The notes under the pieces: model-generated
What the model saw: only the letters and a program-made list of their open reading frames with translations
What the model was told of the DNA's origin: nothing
Databases searched by the model: none
Translations under genes and position numbers: made by a program
In this document: piece by piece, positions 45,020 through 53,989 of the stretch
How the letters are laid out: every line of letters starts with the position of its first letter
Position numbering within the stretch: the stretch's first letter is position 1
DNA from: an uncultured Ulvibacter sp.
GTDB taxonomy: Bacteria > Bacteroidota > Bacteroidia > Flavobacteriales > Flavobacteriaceae
DNA length: 64,000 nt
Assembly (NCBI GenBank): GCA_938083445.1
Contig: CALKCP010000022.1
Coordinates: 1-64,000, forward strand
Direction of reading: 5' to 3'

Positions 45020-45700
45020 ATGAAAAACGTCAGGATCCTTTTAATCTTATTAGTTAGCAGCTTTGTTTCAGCCCAGAATAACCCGCAGCCAACCGTTGAT
45101 GTTACTGGAGAAGGGATCATTCTTGCAGTACCAGACGAAGTAACCATTTCTGTTCGAGTTGAAAACACAGGAAATGAAGTGAGGCCTTTGAAGGCTATGA
45201 ATGATCAGATAGTGCAGGATGTGCTTCAGACCGTTAAGCGTATTGGTATTGTAGATAAGAATGTTCAAACGGAATATGTAAGACTAACCAAGAACTACGA
45301 TTACAAGACGAAAACATATAATTTTTCTGCCAATCAGACCATTCGTATTTACCTTAAAGATTTGGAAAAATATGAACCATTAATGGATGGTTTAATGGCT
45401 AGTGGAATAAATCGTATCGATGGTATTGCTTTTTCATCATCAAAGGAAACCGCATTGAAATCGCAGGCTAGAAAAAAAGCAATCGAGAATGCTGTAATGA
45501 AAGCCGAGGAATATGTAGGCGTTTTAAATCAGACCATTGGCAAGGCCGTATCTATAAGTGAATTCAATAATGCAACGATGCCTCAGCCGATGTATAGATC
45601 AATGGCTATGCAAGATGAGAGTGCTTCGTCGAAACAAACATTAGCTCCAGGTGAGATTGAGATACGTACAGCTGTAAAAGTCCGTTTTATTTTGAACTAG
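45020..45700 (+). CDS. SIMPL (DUF541) domain protein, exported
   Basis: From ATG 45020 the 226-residue protein starts with a signal peptide ending at 'SSFVSAQ'; the longer frame from 44939 overlaps the rhomboid gene and would bury the signal peptide. The SIMPL domain is recognised by 'VTGEGIILAVPDEVTISVRVE', given here as residues about 34-54, and by 'SQARKKAIENAVMKAEEYV'. The family forms periplasmic or outer-membrane oligomers of uncertain role, sometimes linked to oxidative stress. A strong terminator follows. Confidence 0.9.
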   Translation: MKNVRILLILLVSSFVSAQNNPQPTVDVTGEGIILAVPDEVTISVRVENTGNEVRPLKAMNDQIVQDVLQTVKRIGIVDKNVQTEYVRLTKNYDYKTKTYNFSANQTIRIYLKDLEKYEPLMDGLMASGINRIDGIAFSSSKETALKSQARKKAIENAVMKAEEYVGVLNQTIGKAVSISEFNNATMPQPMYRSMAMQDESASSKQTLAPGEIEIRTAVKVRFILN

Positions 45701-45720
45701 GAAGTCTCAAGATCATATAA

Positions 45721-45753
45721 AAAGCCTCATAATTACTTGAATTATGAGGCTTT
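45721..45753. terminator. Bidirectional terminator between SIMPL and TlpA genes
   Basis: AAAGCCTCATAATT-ACTTG-AATTATGAGGCTTT is a perfect 14-bp stem with a 5-nt loop, flanked by A-rich sequence on the left and TTTAAAGTTTTT on the right. It lies between two convergent genes. Confidence 0.9.
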
Positions 45754-45772
45754 AAAGTTTTTAAGAAGGAGA

Positions 45773-46882
45773 TTAATTAAACAAAGAGGCTATCTTACTC
45801 TCGAGCGCTGCACCACGTAAATTCTTACCGATTATTGTGCCATTTTCGTCTAATAGAAAGGTAGCCGGTATCGATCTAACACCATACATTTTCGCAATCG
45901 GTTCTTGCCAAGATTTGAGATTAGAAACGTGAAACCAATCCATTTTATCATCAGCAATCGCCTTAACCCAACGATTTTTTTGTCCTGCTTTATCAAGTGA
46001 AACACTAATAATATTTAGGCCTTTATCGTGGTATTTATCATAAACTCGAACCACATTTGGGTTTTCTGCCCGACAAGGTCTGCACCAAGAAGCCCAGAAA
46101 TCAATAATAGTATATTTCCCCATGGCATCTTCTAGTGAAATGACAGTACCATCTGGTGACGGCGCACTAAACCCAGGAGCTTGTCCGCCCACATCAGATT
46201 GTTTTATCTCTGCTAGCGACTTTTTCAGTTCTTTGGTTATACGTAAACCACTAATTTTGGGAGAAAGCTTTAAAATGAGTTCAGTTGCTTCAGATGCAGT
46301 TATTTCCTTTTTAGAAACTAATTCACTTAGTAACATTACAGAAAAGCTAGAGTTTCCATTCGCATTAATAAAATCTTTCTTAAGTGCAGATTCCTTAGCT
46401 GCCATAGTACGCGCTTCGTTTTGAATTTTGGAAATGGCTATTCTATCATTCGTGGACCGAGCTGTTTGAAAACGACTTGACTGTGCTTTTTTTATTGCGT
46501 TGTAGCCTCTAAGTTTTTGATTGTATTCGGTATATGCTTCGTTTTGCGGGCTGCCACTTACAAAAGAAGATTGGATGCTATCTTTGTATAAAGTAACATT
46601 TAAATCTTCGTTTTCTGGAAAAAATAAGATGTTCGCTTTGTATTCGGGAAGGTTAAAATAATGAATATTGGCTGTTTCTTTTTTAGAATAAACCCCTGAA
46701 AATTTCTCATTAGAAATTCGTAATGTATCCAATACCTTCGAGCTATTGTTTTCAAGCGTATAGACCATAAGAGTGGTGTTATCGTCGAATCCTTTGGCAA
46801 CTCCCGATATAGTGTAGGAATTGGTGTCGTTGTTACATGATATTAGAATAGTTGTTAGTGCTAAAGCGAATAAACGTTTCAT
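45773..46882 (-). CDS. TlpA-like thioredoxin-fold lipoprotein with N-terminal DUF4369
   Basis: The 369-residue protein has a lipoprotein signal (LISC, Cys16), an N-terminal DUF4369 beta domain ('ISGVAKGFDDNTTLMVYTL') and a helical middle. The C-terminal thioredoxin domain carries the redox motif W-C-R-P-C in 'IDFWASWCRPCRAENP' near residue 268, with a cis-Pro in 'VRSIPATFLLD'. It should reduce disulfides in the periplasm. This architecture is frequent in Bacteroidota. The upstream spacer 46883-47168 (286 nt) leads to the pgl locus. Confidence 0.92.
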   Translation of the reverse strand: MKRLFALALTTILISCNNDTNSYTISGVAKGFDDNTTLMVYTLENNSSKVLDTLRISNEKFSGVYSKKETANIHYFNLPEYKANILFFPENEDLNVTLYKDSIQSSFVSGSPQNEAYTEYNQKLRGYNAIKKAQSSRFQTARSTNDRIAISKIQNEARTMAAKESALKKDFINANGNSSFSVMLLSELVSKKEITASEATELILKLSPKISGLRITKELKKSLAEIKQSDVGGQAPGFSAPSPDGTVISLEDAMGKYTIIDFWASWCRPCRAENPNVVRVYDKYHDKGLNIISVSLDKAGQKNRWVKAIADDKMDWFHVSNLKSWQEPIAKMYGVRSIPATFLLDENGTIIGKNLRGAALESKIASLFN

Positions 46883-47059
46883 GAGTGTGATTTTGTTTAG
46901 GACAAAACTAACTAGATTTTAGCCTGAAAAAAAATCCAGTTTTAAAATTGTGCCTAATTTTTTCCGTTTTAACGAAAATATGTAAAAACATGAGTGTCGA
47001 GATTTCAAATGAAGACTAAAACCAAGGCCTTTGTTTATTTTTAGAAATTAGACTCTTCG

Positions 47060-47090
47060 CTTAAATGCTCGGACTACAAGCACATTTAAG
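47060..47090. repeat. Inverted repeat in the spacer before the pgl locus
   Basis: CTTAAATG and CATTTAAG form a perfect 8-bp inverted repeat around a 15-nt loop, about 78 nt upstream of the sugar transferase start. It could be a hairpin or a binding site; there is no T-tract. Confidence 0.35.
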
Positions 47091-47156
47091 TATGAAAGGA
47101 CAGATGTCTGGTTACATTTACTCAAAGAATATCGCCGATTGGAAGCCAAGCTTTAA

Positions 47157-47164
47157 TATATTTG
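47157..47164 (+). promoter_or_regulatory. -7 element of the pgl locus
   Basis: TATATTTG matches TAnnTTTG and ends 4 nt before the ATG of the sugar transferase, which would make its transcript nearly leaderless. Confidence 0.45.
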
Positions 47165-47168
47165 TACT

Positions 47169-47771
47169 ATGTACTCAGACTTTGTGAAATTAGGTATGGA
47201 TAGGTTGGTTGCTTTTGTGGGTTTCATTCTTGTTTCTCCAATTTTTATTATTGTTACTTTTTTCTTGCTATTGGCAAACAAGGGAAAAGCATTTTTTTTA
47301 CAGAAACGTCCTGGCAAAAACGAACAAATTTTCACCATAGTGAAGTTTAAGACGATGAACGATAGAAAAGACATAAGCGGGAATCTATTGCCTGATGAAA
47401 AGCGCCTAACACGACTAGGAAAATTTTTAAGAGTGACGTCATTAGACGAAATCCCTCAACTTCTTAATGTTATTAAAGGGGATATGAGTTTTGTGGGGCC
47501 TCGACCATTGTTGCCCGAGTATCTTCCCTTATATAATGATTTCCAAAGAAAGAGACACTCCGTGAAACCTGGAATTACCGGTTGGGCTCAAGTAAATGGT
47601 CGAAATTCAGTGAGCTGGAATCATAAATTTGAATTGGATGTGTGGTATACTCAAAATCAATCATTTGCACTTGACTTTAAAATTTTACTAACCACTGTGA
47701 AAAAAGTCATTTTCAAGGAAGATATTAATACAGAAGGCCATGCAACTACCGTTCCTTTTAGTGGAAACTGA
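47169..47771 (+). CDS. pglC: Polyprenyl-phosphate sugar-1-phosphate transferase (PglC-like)
   Basis: The 200-residue protein has one N-terminal membrane helix and the bacterial sugar transferase core: 'RPGKNEQIFTIVKFKTMND', 'SLDEIPQLLNVIKGDMSFVGPRPLLPEY' (split here only by description) and 'KPGITGWAQVNGRN'. The size is that of the minimal PglC type rather than long WcaJ/WbaP proteins. It starts glycan assembly by placing a sugar phosphate on undecaprenyl phosphate. Beside pglE- and pglF-like genes, the sugar is probably a bacillosamine derivative, which is an inference. The pglD remnant begins 1 nt after its stop. Confidence 0.85.
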   Translation: MYSDFVKLGMDRLVAFVGFILVSPIFIIVTFFLLLANKGKAFFLQKRPGKNEQIFTIVKFKTMNDRKDISGNLLPDEKRLTRLGKFLRVTSLDEIPQLLNVIKGDMSFVGPRPLLPEYLPLYNDFQRKRHSVKPGITGWAQVNGRNSVSWNHKFELDVWYTQNQSFALDFKILLTTVKKVIFKEDINTEGHATTVPFSGN

Positions 47772-47772
47772 C

Positions 47773-47884
47773 ATGAAAAAGATTCAAATATTTGGATCAG
47801 GAGGACATTGTAACAAAAGATATGTCCGATGGATCCGTAATGCCAGGTTATCCTGCTAAAATCATTAGAATTAATAAGATTTAA
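47773..47884 (+). pseudogene. pglD: Remnant of a NeuD/PglD-type sugar acetyltransferase (internal deletion)
   Basis: Only 112 nt remain. The first 13 codons from ATG 47773 read MKKIQIFGSGGHC, the N-terminal nucleotide-binding start of NeuD/PglD proteins. After a shift of frame, the last 24 codons read VTKDMSDGSVMPGYPAKIIR plus INKI, the C-terminal end of the left-handed beta-helix domain, and stop 1 nt before the pglE ATG. A normal gene is about 620-650 nt, so roughly 80 percent of it is gone. The join lies around ATTGTAA (47808-47816 region), which fits both ancestral frames (C-K and I-V-T codons), so deletion between short direct repeats is plausible. The product cannot be active. Confidence 0.85.
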
Positions 47885-49015
47885 ATGAATTCAAAAATTT
47901 ATCTATCCTCACCCCATATGGGTGGAACTGAACAAGACTATGTTAACCAGGCATTTGACACAAATTGGATTGCACCCTTGGGTGCAAACGTAAATGGTTT
48001 TGAAGATGATATACAATCGTATTTAGCCGGAGATGTTCAAGTCGCTGCATTAAGTTCCGGAACAGCGGCAATTCATTTAGCACTTATTATATTAGGCGTT
48101 GATAATGGTGACGAGGTCATTTGCCAAAGCATGACCTTTTCGGCATCGGCTAATCCAATAGTCTATCAGGGTGCTACACCGATCTTTATTGATAGTGAGA
48201 AAGATACTTGGAACATGTGTCCGTATCACCTGGAAATCGCTATAAAAGACAGAATTTCCAAAGGGAAGAAACCCAAGGCCATTATACCGGTTCACTTGTA
48301 TGGGATGCCATATAAAGCCGATGAAATTAACGCAATCGCAAGAAAATACGAAATACCCGTTGTAGAGGACAGCGCAGAAGCTCTTGGTGGCAGTTATAAA
48401 GGAAGGAAATGTGGTACACTTGGAGATATCTCAATTTTATCATTTAATGGAAACAAAGTCATAACTACCTCAGCAGGAGGGGCACTGGTTACAAAAGATA
48501 AAAATGTAAAAGCGAAGGCTGTTTTCTTAGCGAGTCAAGCCAGGGATGCAGGGGCTCATTATCAGCACTCGCATATAGGATACAATTACAGATTAAGTAA
48601 TATTTGTGCAGGGATTGGACGTGGGCAAATGGAGGTATTGGATGCTCATGTAGCTTTGAGGAGAGAAAATAATTTGTTTTATAAGGATATTTTTGACAAA
48701 ACCGAGGGTATAACAGTCTTTACAGAGCCTTCAAATGATGTGTTTTCCAATCATTGGTTGTCTTGCATCCAGATTGATAATACGATGTGCGATTGGACCT
48801 CAGAGAAAATTAGACTAAAGATGGATGCCAAAAACATAGAATCAAGGCCACTGTGGAAACCTATGCACCTGCAACCTGTTTTTAAAGATGCACCCTATTA
48901 TGGCGAAAAAGAGGCAGAATCATTATTTCATAGTGGTCTTTGTCTGCCTTCTGGATCCAATTTAACGTCAGATAATAAAGAGAGGGTTTTTGATGTATTA
49001 AAAGATATGAGGTAG
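47885..49015 (+). CDS. pglE: DegT/DnrJ/EryC1/StrS aminotransferase (PglE-like)
   Basis: The 376-residue PLP enzyme has 'VAALSSGTAAIHLALIILG', 'VEDSAEALGGSYKGRKCGTLGDI' (in two adjoining blocks) and the PLP lysine in 'SFNGNKVITTSAGGALV' near residue 184. It probably transfers an amino group to C4 of the keto sugar made by the PglF-like enzyme. It starts 'MNSKIYLSSPHMGGTEQDYV', the N-terminus typical of bacillosamine-type aminotransferases. It follows the pglD remnant directly, and pglF starts 30 nt after it. Confidence 0.9.
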   Translation: MNSKIYLSSPHMGGTEQDYVNQAFDTNWIAPLGANVNGFEDDIQSYLAGDVQVAALSSGTAAIHLALIILGVDNGDEVICQSMTFSASANPIVYQGATPIFIDSEKDTWNMCPYHLEIAIKDRISKGKKPKAIIPVHLYGMPYKADEINAIARKYEIPVVEDSAEALGGSYKGRKCGTLGDISILSFNGNKVITTSAGGALVTKDKNVKAKAVFLASQARDAGAHYQHSHIGYNYRLSNICAGIGRGQMEVLDAHVALRRENNLFYKDIFDKTEGITVFTEPSNDVFSNHWLSCIQIDNTMCDWTSEKIRLKMDAKNIESRPLWKPMHLQPVFKDAPYYGEKEAESLFHSGLCLPSGSNLTSDNKERVFDVLKDMR

Positions 49016-49045
49016 AATTTATGTAGTTTTACTTTTTACCAATCT

Positions 49046-51004
49046 ATGGAAAAAACAGGTTTCAATTTTTTAAACAAACTATATAAAGGAGATAATGGAC
49101 TTTCCATATTAGACCTGCGCTATATGCCACGTTGGGCGGTTATTTTATTAGACATCTTTTTTTGCATTGTTTCTTGGTTTCTTGTTCATTTTATTCTTAA
49201 TGGAGCACCCTATACTTTTGATGATCAGCTTTCAATATTTGAGCAGGGATTTCTAATTGTAAGCACCAATTTACTCTTCTTTTTTATCTTTAAAACCTAT
49301 TCTGGTATCATTCGGCATTCTACTTTTATTGATATTCTCAAGTTATTGTTTTCATCATTATGTACTGCATTTGTAGTCATCATTATGAACCTTACGAGTC
49401 TTGTTATTACTGGAAGTATGATTATTTTGACAACCTCATTGTTTTTTTATATGTTATTGTCTTTTACGATAATGTTATTATTTAGAATATCTGTAAAGGA
49501 ACTGTATCAAGTTATTAGAAATGTAGGGGCAGAAAGTTTTAAAAAAAAAGTTGCACTAGTTGGAGTTAATGATCATACCATCTCTTTTGGTAAGGCATTG
49601 ATAACCGAGTCTAATTTGTCATTTCAACTGGTTGGGTTTCTTAGCGAAAGCACGGGTTTCAAACGATATAAGGTTTTAGGTAAACCGGTTATTCCACTAA
49701 AGGATAATTTTGAAGATATTATTTCAAAATATGAGATAGGAGGGGTTCTAATACTAAGCGAATCAATTAATCGGAAAGAAAAAATGAAAGTCATAGACTT
49801 GTGTGTCGCTAACAAAATTGCAATGTTCAATGTACCATTGATGCAAACATGGAACAATAAAGCAGACATAAAGAACCGCATTAAACCCATTCAAATTGAA
49901 GATCTTTTAGACAGAGATCCTATTGCTATTGAAATCGAATCTATTGAAAAAGACCTTCAAGGGAAGACCATTTTAGTTACTGGTGGAGCGGGATCTATTG
50001 GCAGTGAGATAGTGAGGCAGATTGCTGGTTTTAATCCAAAGTTAATCGTTATTTTGGATCAAGCTGAGTCTGAGCTGCATGAGCTTGATCTTTATTTACA
50101 AAAAAACTTTCCGAACCTGCATTTTATAACTGAACTCGCCAACATTAGTAATATGTATAGGTTGGAAATGCTGTTTGAGAAATATGACTTTCAAATGCTT
50201 TATCATGCAGCAGCCTATAAGCATGTTCCATTAATTGAAAGAAATCCACTAGAGGCTGTTTATGTTAATATTCTAGGGACAGTAAATCTTTCAGTCCTCG
50301 CTGTGAAACACAATATTGATAAATTCGTAATGGTTTCAACAGATAAAGCTGTAAACCCAACAAACGTTATGGGCGCTTCTAAGCGAGCAGCAGAAATGTA
50401 TGTGCAGTCGCTTCAGAATAGCAAGAACCTTAATACAAGATTTATTACTACGAGATTTGGCAATGTCCTTGGATCTAATGGCTCGGTAATTCCACATTTT
50501 AGAAATCAAATTGAACAAGGAGGTCCAGTGACGGTTACGCATAAAGATATTATTAGATATTTTATGACGATTCCTGAGGCATGCCAGTTGGTTTTACAAG
50601 CAGGGACCATGGGAGTTGGCGGTGAGATATTTGTATTTGATATGGGAGAGCCTATTCGAATTTTGGACATGGCAGAACGCATGATACGTCTTTCAGGTCT
50701 CGAGCCTTATGAAGACATTGATATTGAAATAACCGGCTTACGTCCTGGAGAGAAATTATATGAAGAATTATTAAGTGATACATCTACGTCATTACCAACG
50801 CATCATCCCAAGATTATGATTTCAAAGGATCTCTGTGGGTCATTTGAGGATATTAATAATAAAATGAAGACCTTAATAAAAACGGCGACACGGAATAAGG
50901 AAAGTCAAGTAGTGAAGCTTCTAAAGGAGTTGGTTCCCGAATTTATTAGTAAGAATTCTCAATTTGAAGTACTTGACAGTGATCATTTTACTCCAAAAGA
51001 GTAG
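49046..51004 (+). CDS. pglF: Membrane-bound nucleotide-sugar 4,6-dehydratase (PglF/CapD/WbpM-like)
   Basis: The 652-residue protein has four N-terminal membrane helices (to about residue 145), a CoA-binding-like domain ('KKVALVGVNDHTISFGK'), and an extended SDR domain with 'GKTILVTGGAGSIGSEIVRQ' (residues about 305-324). The active-site area is 'MVSTDKAVNPTNVMGASKR', where TDKA replaces the usual SxxK/YxxxK form, as in PglF/WbpM enzymes. It removes water from UDP-GlcNAc to give the 4-keto-6-deoxy sugar. It is the last intact gene of the locus. Confidence 0.92.
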   Translation: MEKTGFNFLNKLYKGDNGLSILDLRYMPRWAVILLDIFFCIVSWFLVHFILNGAPYTFDDQLSIFEQGFLIVSTNLLFFFIFKTYSGIIRHSTFIDILKLLFSSLCTAFVVIIMNLTSLVITGSMIILTTSLFFYMLLSFTIMLLFRISVKELYQVIRNVGAESFKKKVALVGVNDHTISFGKALITESNLSFQLVGFLSESTGFKRYKVLGKPVIPLKDNFEDIISKYEIGGVLILSESINRKEKMKVIDLCVANKIAMFNVPLMQTWNNKADIKNRIKPIQIEDLLDRDPIAIEIESIEKDLQGKTILVTGGAGSIGSEIVRQIAGFNPKLIVILDQAESELHELDLYLQKNFPNLHFITELANISNMYRLEMLFEKYDFQMLYHAAAYKHVPLIERNPLEAVYVNILGTVNLSVLAVKHNIDKFVMVSTDKAVNPTNVMGASKRAAEMYVQSLQNSKNLNTRFITTRFGNVLGSNGSVIPHFRNQIEQGGPVTVTHKDIIRYFMTIPEACQLVLQAGTMGVGGEIFVFDMGEPIRILDMAERMIRLSGLEPYEDIDIEITGLRPGEKLYEELLSDTSTSLPTHHPKIMISKDLCGSFEDINNKMKTLIKTATRNKESQVVKLLKELVPEFISKNSQFEVLDSDHFTPKE

Positions 51005-51012
51005 ATCATTCC

Positions 51013-51087
51013 ATGAATAAAAAAACATCTTTCAATTATATTTTGCTTCTCACACCTATTACATTGCTTTTTTTCTCACGAAAATAA
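51013..51087 (+). other. 24-codon open frame resembling a cut-off signal sequence
   Basis: ATG 51013 opens a 24-codon frame starting MNKKTSFNYILLLTPI and ending in RK before a TAA. It looks like a signal peptide without a following protein. In related loci a polysaccharide export lipoprotein (Wza type) often follows a pglF-like gene, so this could be the decayed start of one. It could equally be chance; no further coding is seen to 51224. Confidence 0.25.
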
Positions 51088-51224
51088 ATTTTTATACACA
51101 GAAAGTTACAATATAAAGCCCTTTGTAAAAGAATGCTTTGTCATCGATTGTTCATCTTTAGTTCGATGGACTTTGAATATTATATAACCACTTCAAACAA
51201 GTTTTGGAGTATCTTTAGCACATA

Positions 51225-52796
51225 ATGAGCGTACTTATTCAAATCTCGATTTTACCACGTCAACAGGAAGACGAAGGCTATATTTTGGATCTCGGTCTAG
51301 AGAAGGCCAAGCTTAGAAATAATGATATTTCAGATTGGCGCATTCGAAAACGTTCTGTAGATGCTAGGAGAGAGCCAATTAAAATAAACCTTCAAATTGA
51401 ATTTTGGCTGCAAGGAGAGCAGCGAGATTACACCCCGCCATTTGTTCCTATAAATGTGTCTGAAGCGCCAGAGATTTGTATTATAGGAGCAGGCCCGGCA
51501 GGACTATATGCCGCGTTGCGTGCTATAGAGGCTGGGTTTAAGCCCATCGTATTTGAGCGCGGTAAAGATGTTAGATCTCGTAGGTTTGATTTAGCTAAAA
51601 TTAATAAAGAACAACTTGTAAACTCCGAATCTAACTATTGCTTTGGAGAAGGAGGCGCTGGAACCTATTCAGATGGAAAGCTATACACACGCTCCAAGAA
51701 GAGAGGGAATGTCTTAAAGGCAATGGAGTGGTTTGTACATTTTGGGGCAGATGAGAACATATTGGTCGAGGCACATCCTCATATTGGTACGAATAAGCTT
51801 CCTAAGATTATCACAGCAATGCGCGAGGAGATTTTAAAAAATGGGGGAGAAGTGCACTTTAATTCAAAGTTAACAGATATAAAGTTTAAGGACAGTGCGC
51901 TAGAAGCAATTCAAATAAACCAAAAAGACTGGCTTCCCTTTAATGATTTGATTTTGGCAACAGGTCATTCAGCGAGAGATATATTTTACCTACTTCACGA
52001 TAAAAAGGTGAAAATCGAGGCAAAACCATTTGCAATTGGTGTTCGTGTCGAGCATCAACAAGAACTCATAGATCGCATTCAATATCATGGTGATGACGAA
52101 AACCCGTATTTACCCCCGGCCTCTTATGCCTTGGTAGAACAGGTAGATGGTTTGGGTGTCTATTCGTTTTGCATGTGTCCTGGAGGCATTATAGCGCCTT
52201 GTGCCACCGAACAAGAAGAGGTTGTTACCAACGGATGGAGTCCTAGTAAAAGGAATAACCCATATGCCAATTCAGGCGTGGTTGTGAGTGTTTCTCCAAA
52301 AGACCTACCTAATTATAAAGAAGGAGATCCATTTGTGTGCTTAGATTTTCAAAAATTAGTTGAAAGAAAATGTTGGGAAGCAGGAGGTAAAACACAACGA
52401 GTCCCTGCACAACGCATGATTGACTTTGTTGAAGGAAGACTATCATCCAATTTCCCTAAGACCTCATATCAGCCGGGGATTGTTTCTGCCGATCTAAATG
52501 AAGTACTACCCGATTTAATTGCTAGTCGTCTAAACAAAGCCTTTATATCCTTCGGAAAAAAAATGAAGGGCTATTATACAAACAATGCAGTACTCCACGC
52601 ACCAGAGAGCAGAACTTCCTCTCCGGTATCAATACCAAGAAACCCTGAAACTTTAGAGCATATTGAAATAGCTGGTTTGTATCCTTGTGGAGAAGGAGCG
52701 GGGTATGCTGGAGGCATTATATCGGCAGCTATTGACGGTATTAATTGCGTGGATGCCATCGTAAGCAAACATCGAAAAAAGGAGCCTAAGAGCTAA
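51225..52796 (+). CDS. FAD-dependent oxidoreductase (COG2509 type)
   Basis: The 523-residue flavoprotein has a short N-terminal domain of about 85 residues, then the dinucleotide-binding motif 'ICIIGAGPAGLYAALRAIEAG' given as residues 87-107. This is followed by 'NYCFGEGGAGTYSDGKLYTR', 'LATGHSARDIF' and the C-terminal 'GLYPCGEGAGYAGGIISAA'. These mark the COG2509 'uncharacterised FAD-dependent dehydrogenase' family, whose substrate is not known. It is cytoplasmic and appears to be a single-gene unit with a -7-like TATCTTTA at 51210-51217. Confidence 0.9.
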   Translation: MSVLIQISILPRQQEDEGYILDLGLEKAKLRNNDISDWRIRKRSVDARREPIKINLQIEFWLQGEQRDYTPPFVPINVSEAPEICIIGAGPAGLYAALRAIEAGFKPIVFERGKDVRSRRFDLAKINKEQLVNSESNYCFGEGGAGTYSDGKLYTRSKKRGNVLKAMEWFVHFGADENILVEAHPHIGTNKLPKIITAMREEILKNGGEVHFNSKLTDIKFKDSALEAIQINQKDWLPFNDLILATGHSARDIFYLLHDKKVKIEAKPFAIGVRVEHQQELIDRIQYHGDDENPYLPPASYALVEQVDGLGVYSFCMCPGGIIAPCATEQEEVVTNGWSPSKRNNPYANSGVVVSVSPKDLPNYKEGDPFVCLDFQKLVERKCWEAGGKTQRVPAQRMIDFVEGRLSSNFPKTSYQPGIVSADLNEVLPDLIASRLNKAFISFGKKMKGYYTNNAVLHAPESRTSSPVSIPRNPETLEHIEIAGLYPCGEGAGYAGGIISAAIDGINCVDAIVSKHRKKEPKS

Positions 52797-52881
52797 TTTT
52801 ATATTTATGTAATTTTTATGAAGGATTGTTGTTCTAATTTGACTTTTCCGAGCTAATTTTGCAAACTTATAATTTTAGGGC

Positions 52882-53340
52882 GTGATTGAAGATATTATTA
52901 TTTCGATGTTATGGAGCATTTCGCCTTTTGGTGAAGCAAAGGTTGGGATTCCCTACGGTTTGGTTAGCGGCCTTAATAAATATTTGGTATTTGTCATCTG
53001 TTTTTTAACAAATGTCCTCGTCTTTCCCTTAATGCTATTGTTTTTGGATAATGTGAATCGACACCTTGTAAAGTGGACACCTTACAAGAAGGCTGCGATT
53101 AATATTGCTCGAAGGGCGAAGATAGGTTCCGGAAACGTGATTCAAAAATATGGCTTCTTTGGACTTATATTCTTTGTAATGCTCCCTCTACCAGGCACTG
53201 GCGTTTATGCAGGTACGATCGCAACCTATATGTTTAAAATTGAACGAGGCAAAGCTTTTTTGGCAAACACCATTGGAATTTTCTTTTCTTCATTAATTGT
53301 ATGGTTTGCTTTTATGCTAACAATGAAGGGGATTGCCTGA
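52882..53340 (+). CDS. COG2426/small multidrug export-like membrane protein
   Basis: The 152-residue protein has four hydrophobic segments and the family core 'ISPFGEAKVGIPYG' plus 'GFFGLIFFVMLPLPGTGVYAG'. Pfam names the family small multidrug export protein, but its function is not established. The start is GTG at 52882, with -7 element TAATTTTG at 52854-52861 upstream; the next ATG (52906) would remove the first eight residues. It stands alone. Confidence 0.82.
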   Translation: MIEDIIISMLWSISPFGEAKVGIPYGLVSGLNKYLVFVICFLTNVLVFPLMLLFLDNVNRHLVKWTPYKKAAINIARRAKIGSGNVIQKYGFFGLIFFVMLPLPGTGVYAGTIATYMFKIERGKAFLANTIGIFFSSLIVWFAFMLTMKGIA

Positions 53341-53477
53341 GGCATGACTTAAAGGCCTCGAAGTTGTTAGTTTTAAAAATGAAATCAAAGGTACCAAGTA
53401 AGTGCAAAATTCATTTTGACTTGCCTTTTTCAATTTAATTATGTTTCTTTATCGTAATTTCTAAAAAAAAATATAAC

Positions 53478-53849
53478 ATGAAAAAATATTTAATTTTTAC
53501 TTTTATTTTAGCGTTTTCGGCGACATTGTCGGCACAAACCATACCTAGGCTTTCAACTAGTGATGTAAAAAAAGGGGCATTAACGGCAGTGCCTCAGGAA
53601 AATATGAACGATCAAATATTGAATGCTTTAAAGAAGGACGCAGGTCTACAAAAAGAAGCTTTAAATTATTTGAAAAATAACTCTGAGACTGCAGCATCTG
53701 TTGCTAGTATGGCTAAAAATAGCGGCGACTCTTCACAGGAACTTATGCAATCTATTTTAGGAGATAAACCTTTAGCTATGGCAGCGATTCAATATATTTC
53801 AAACAATCCGAAATTATTAGAAAAAGCAATGAAATTAGTTGGGATGTAG
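53478..53849 (+). CDS. Small exported helical protein, unknown function
   Basis: The 123-residue product has a signal peptide (cleavage near 'ATLSAQ'). The mature part of about 100 residues is predicted helical and carries two similar stretches, 'LNALKKDAGLQKEALNYLKNN' (in two blocks, residues about 48-68) and 'LGDKPLAMAAIQYISNNPKLLEK'. I do not recognise the family. It has a canonical terminator and sits between two unrelated genes, so it is probably expressed on its own in the periplasm. Confidence 0.65.
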   Translation: MKKYLIFTFILAFSATLSAQTIPRLSTSDVKKGALTAVPQENMNDQILNALKKDAGLQKEALNYLKNNSETAASVASMAKNSGDSSQELMQSILGDKPLAMAAIQYISNNPKLLEKAMKLVGM

Positions 53850-53879
53850 CGCTCTTAAAAATATTATTTTTATAGTAAG

Positions 53880-53910
53880 AACGAGTCTCTAAAGAGATTC
53901 GTTTTTTTTT
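53880..53910 (+). terminator. Rho-independent terminator of the small exported protein gene
   Basis: AACGAGTCTCT / AGAGATTCGTT forms an 11-bp stem with one G-T pair and is followed by a run of nine to ten T. Confidence 0.9.
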
Positions 53911-53989
53911 AAGGGTGTGTATCAAATCGCCGATAAGCCGTTTTTGAGAAAAACACTTCAAACAGCCCCTAGTAAGAGAAGAATTTTAG

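Noticed and set aside
47095-47190. 31-codon open frame before the sugar transferase
   Set aside because: It overlaps the promoter and start of the transferase and encodes nothing recognisable.
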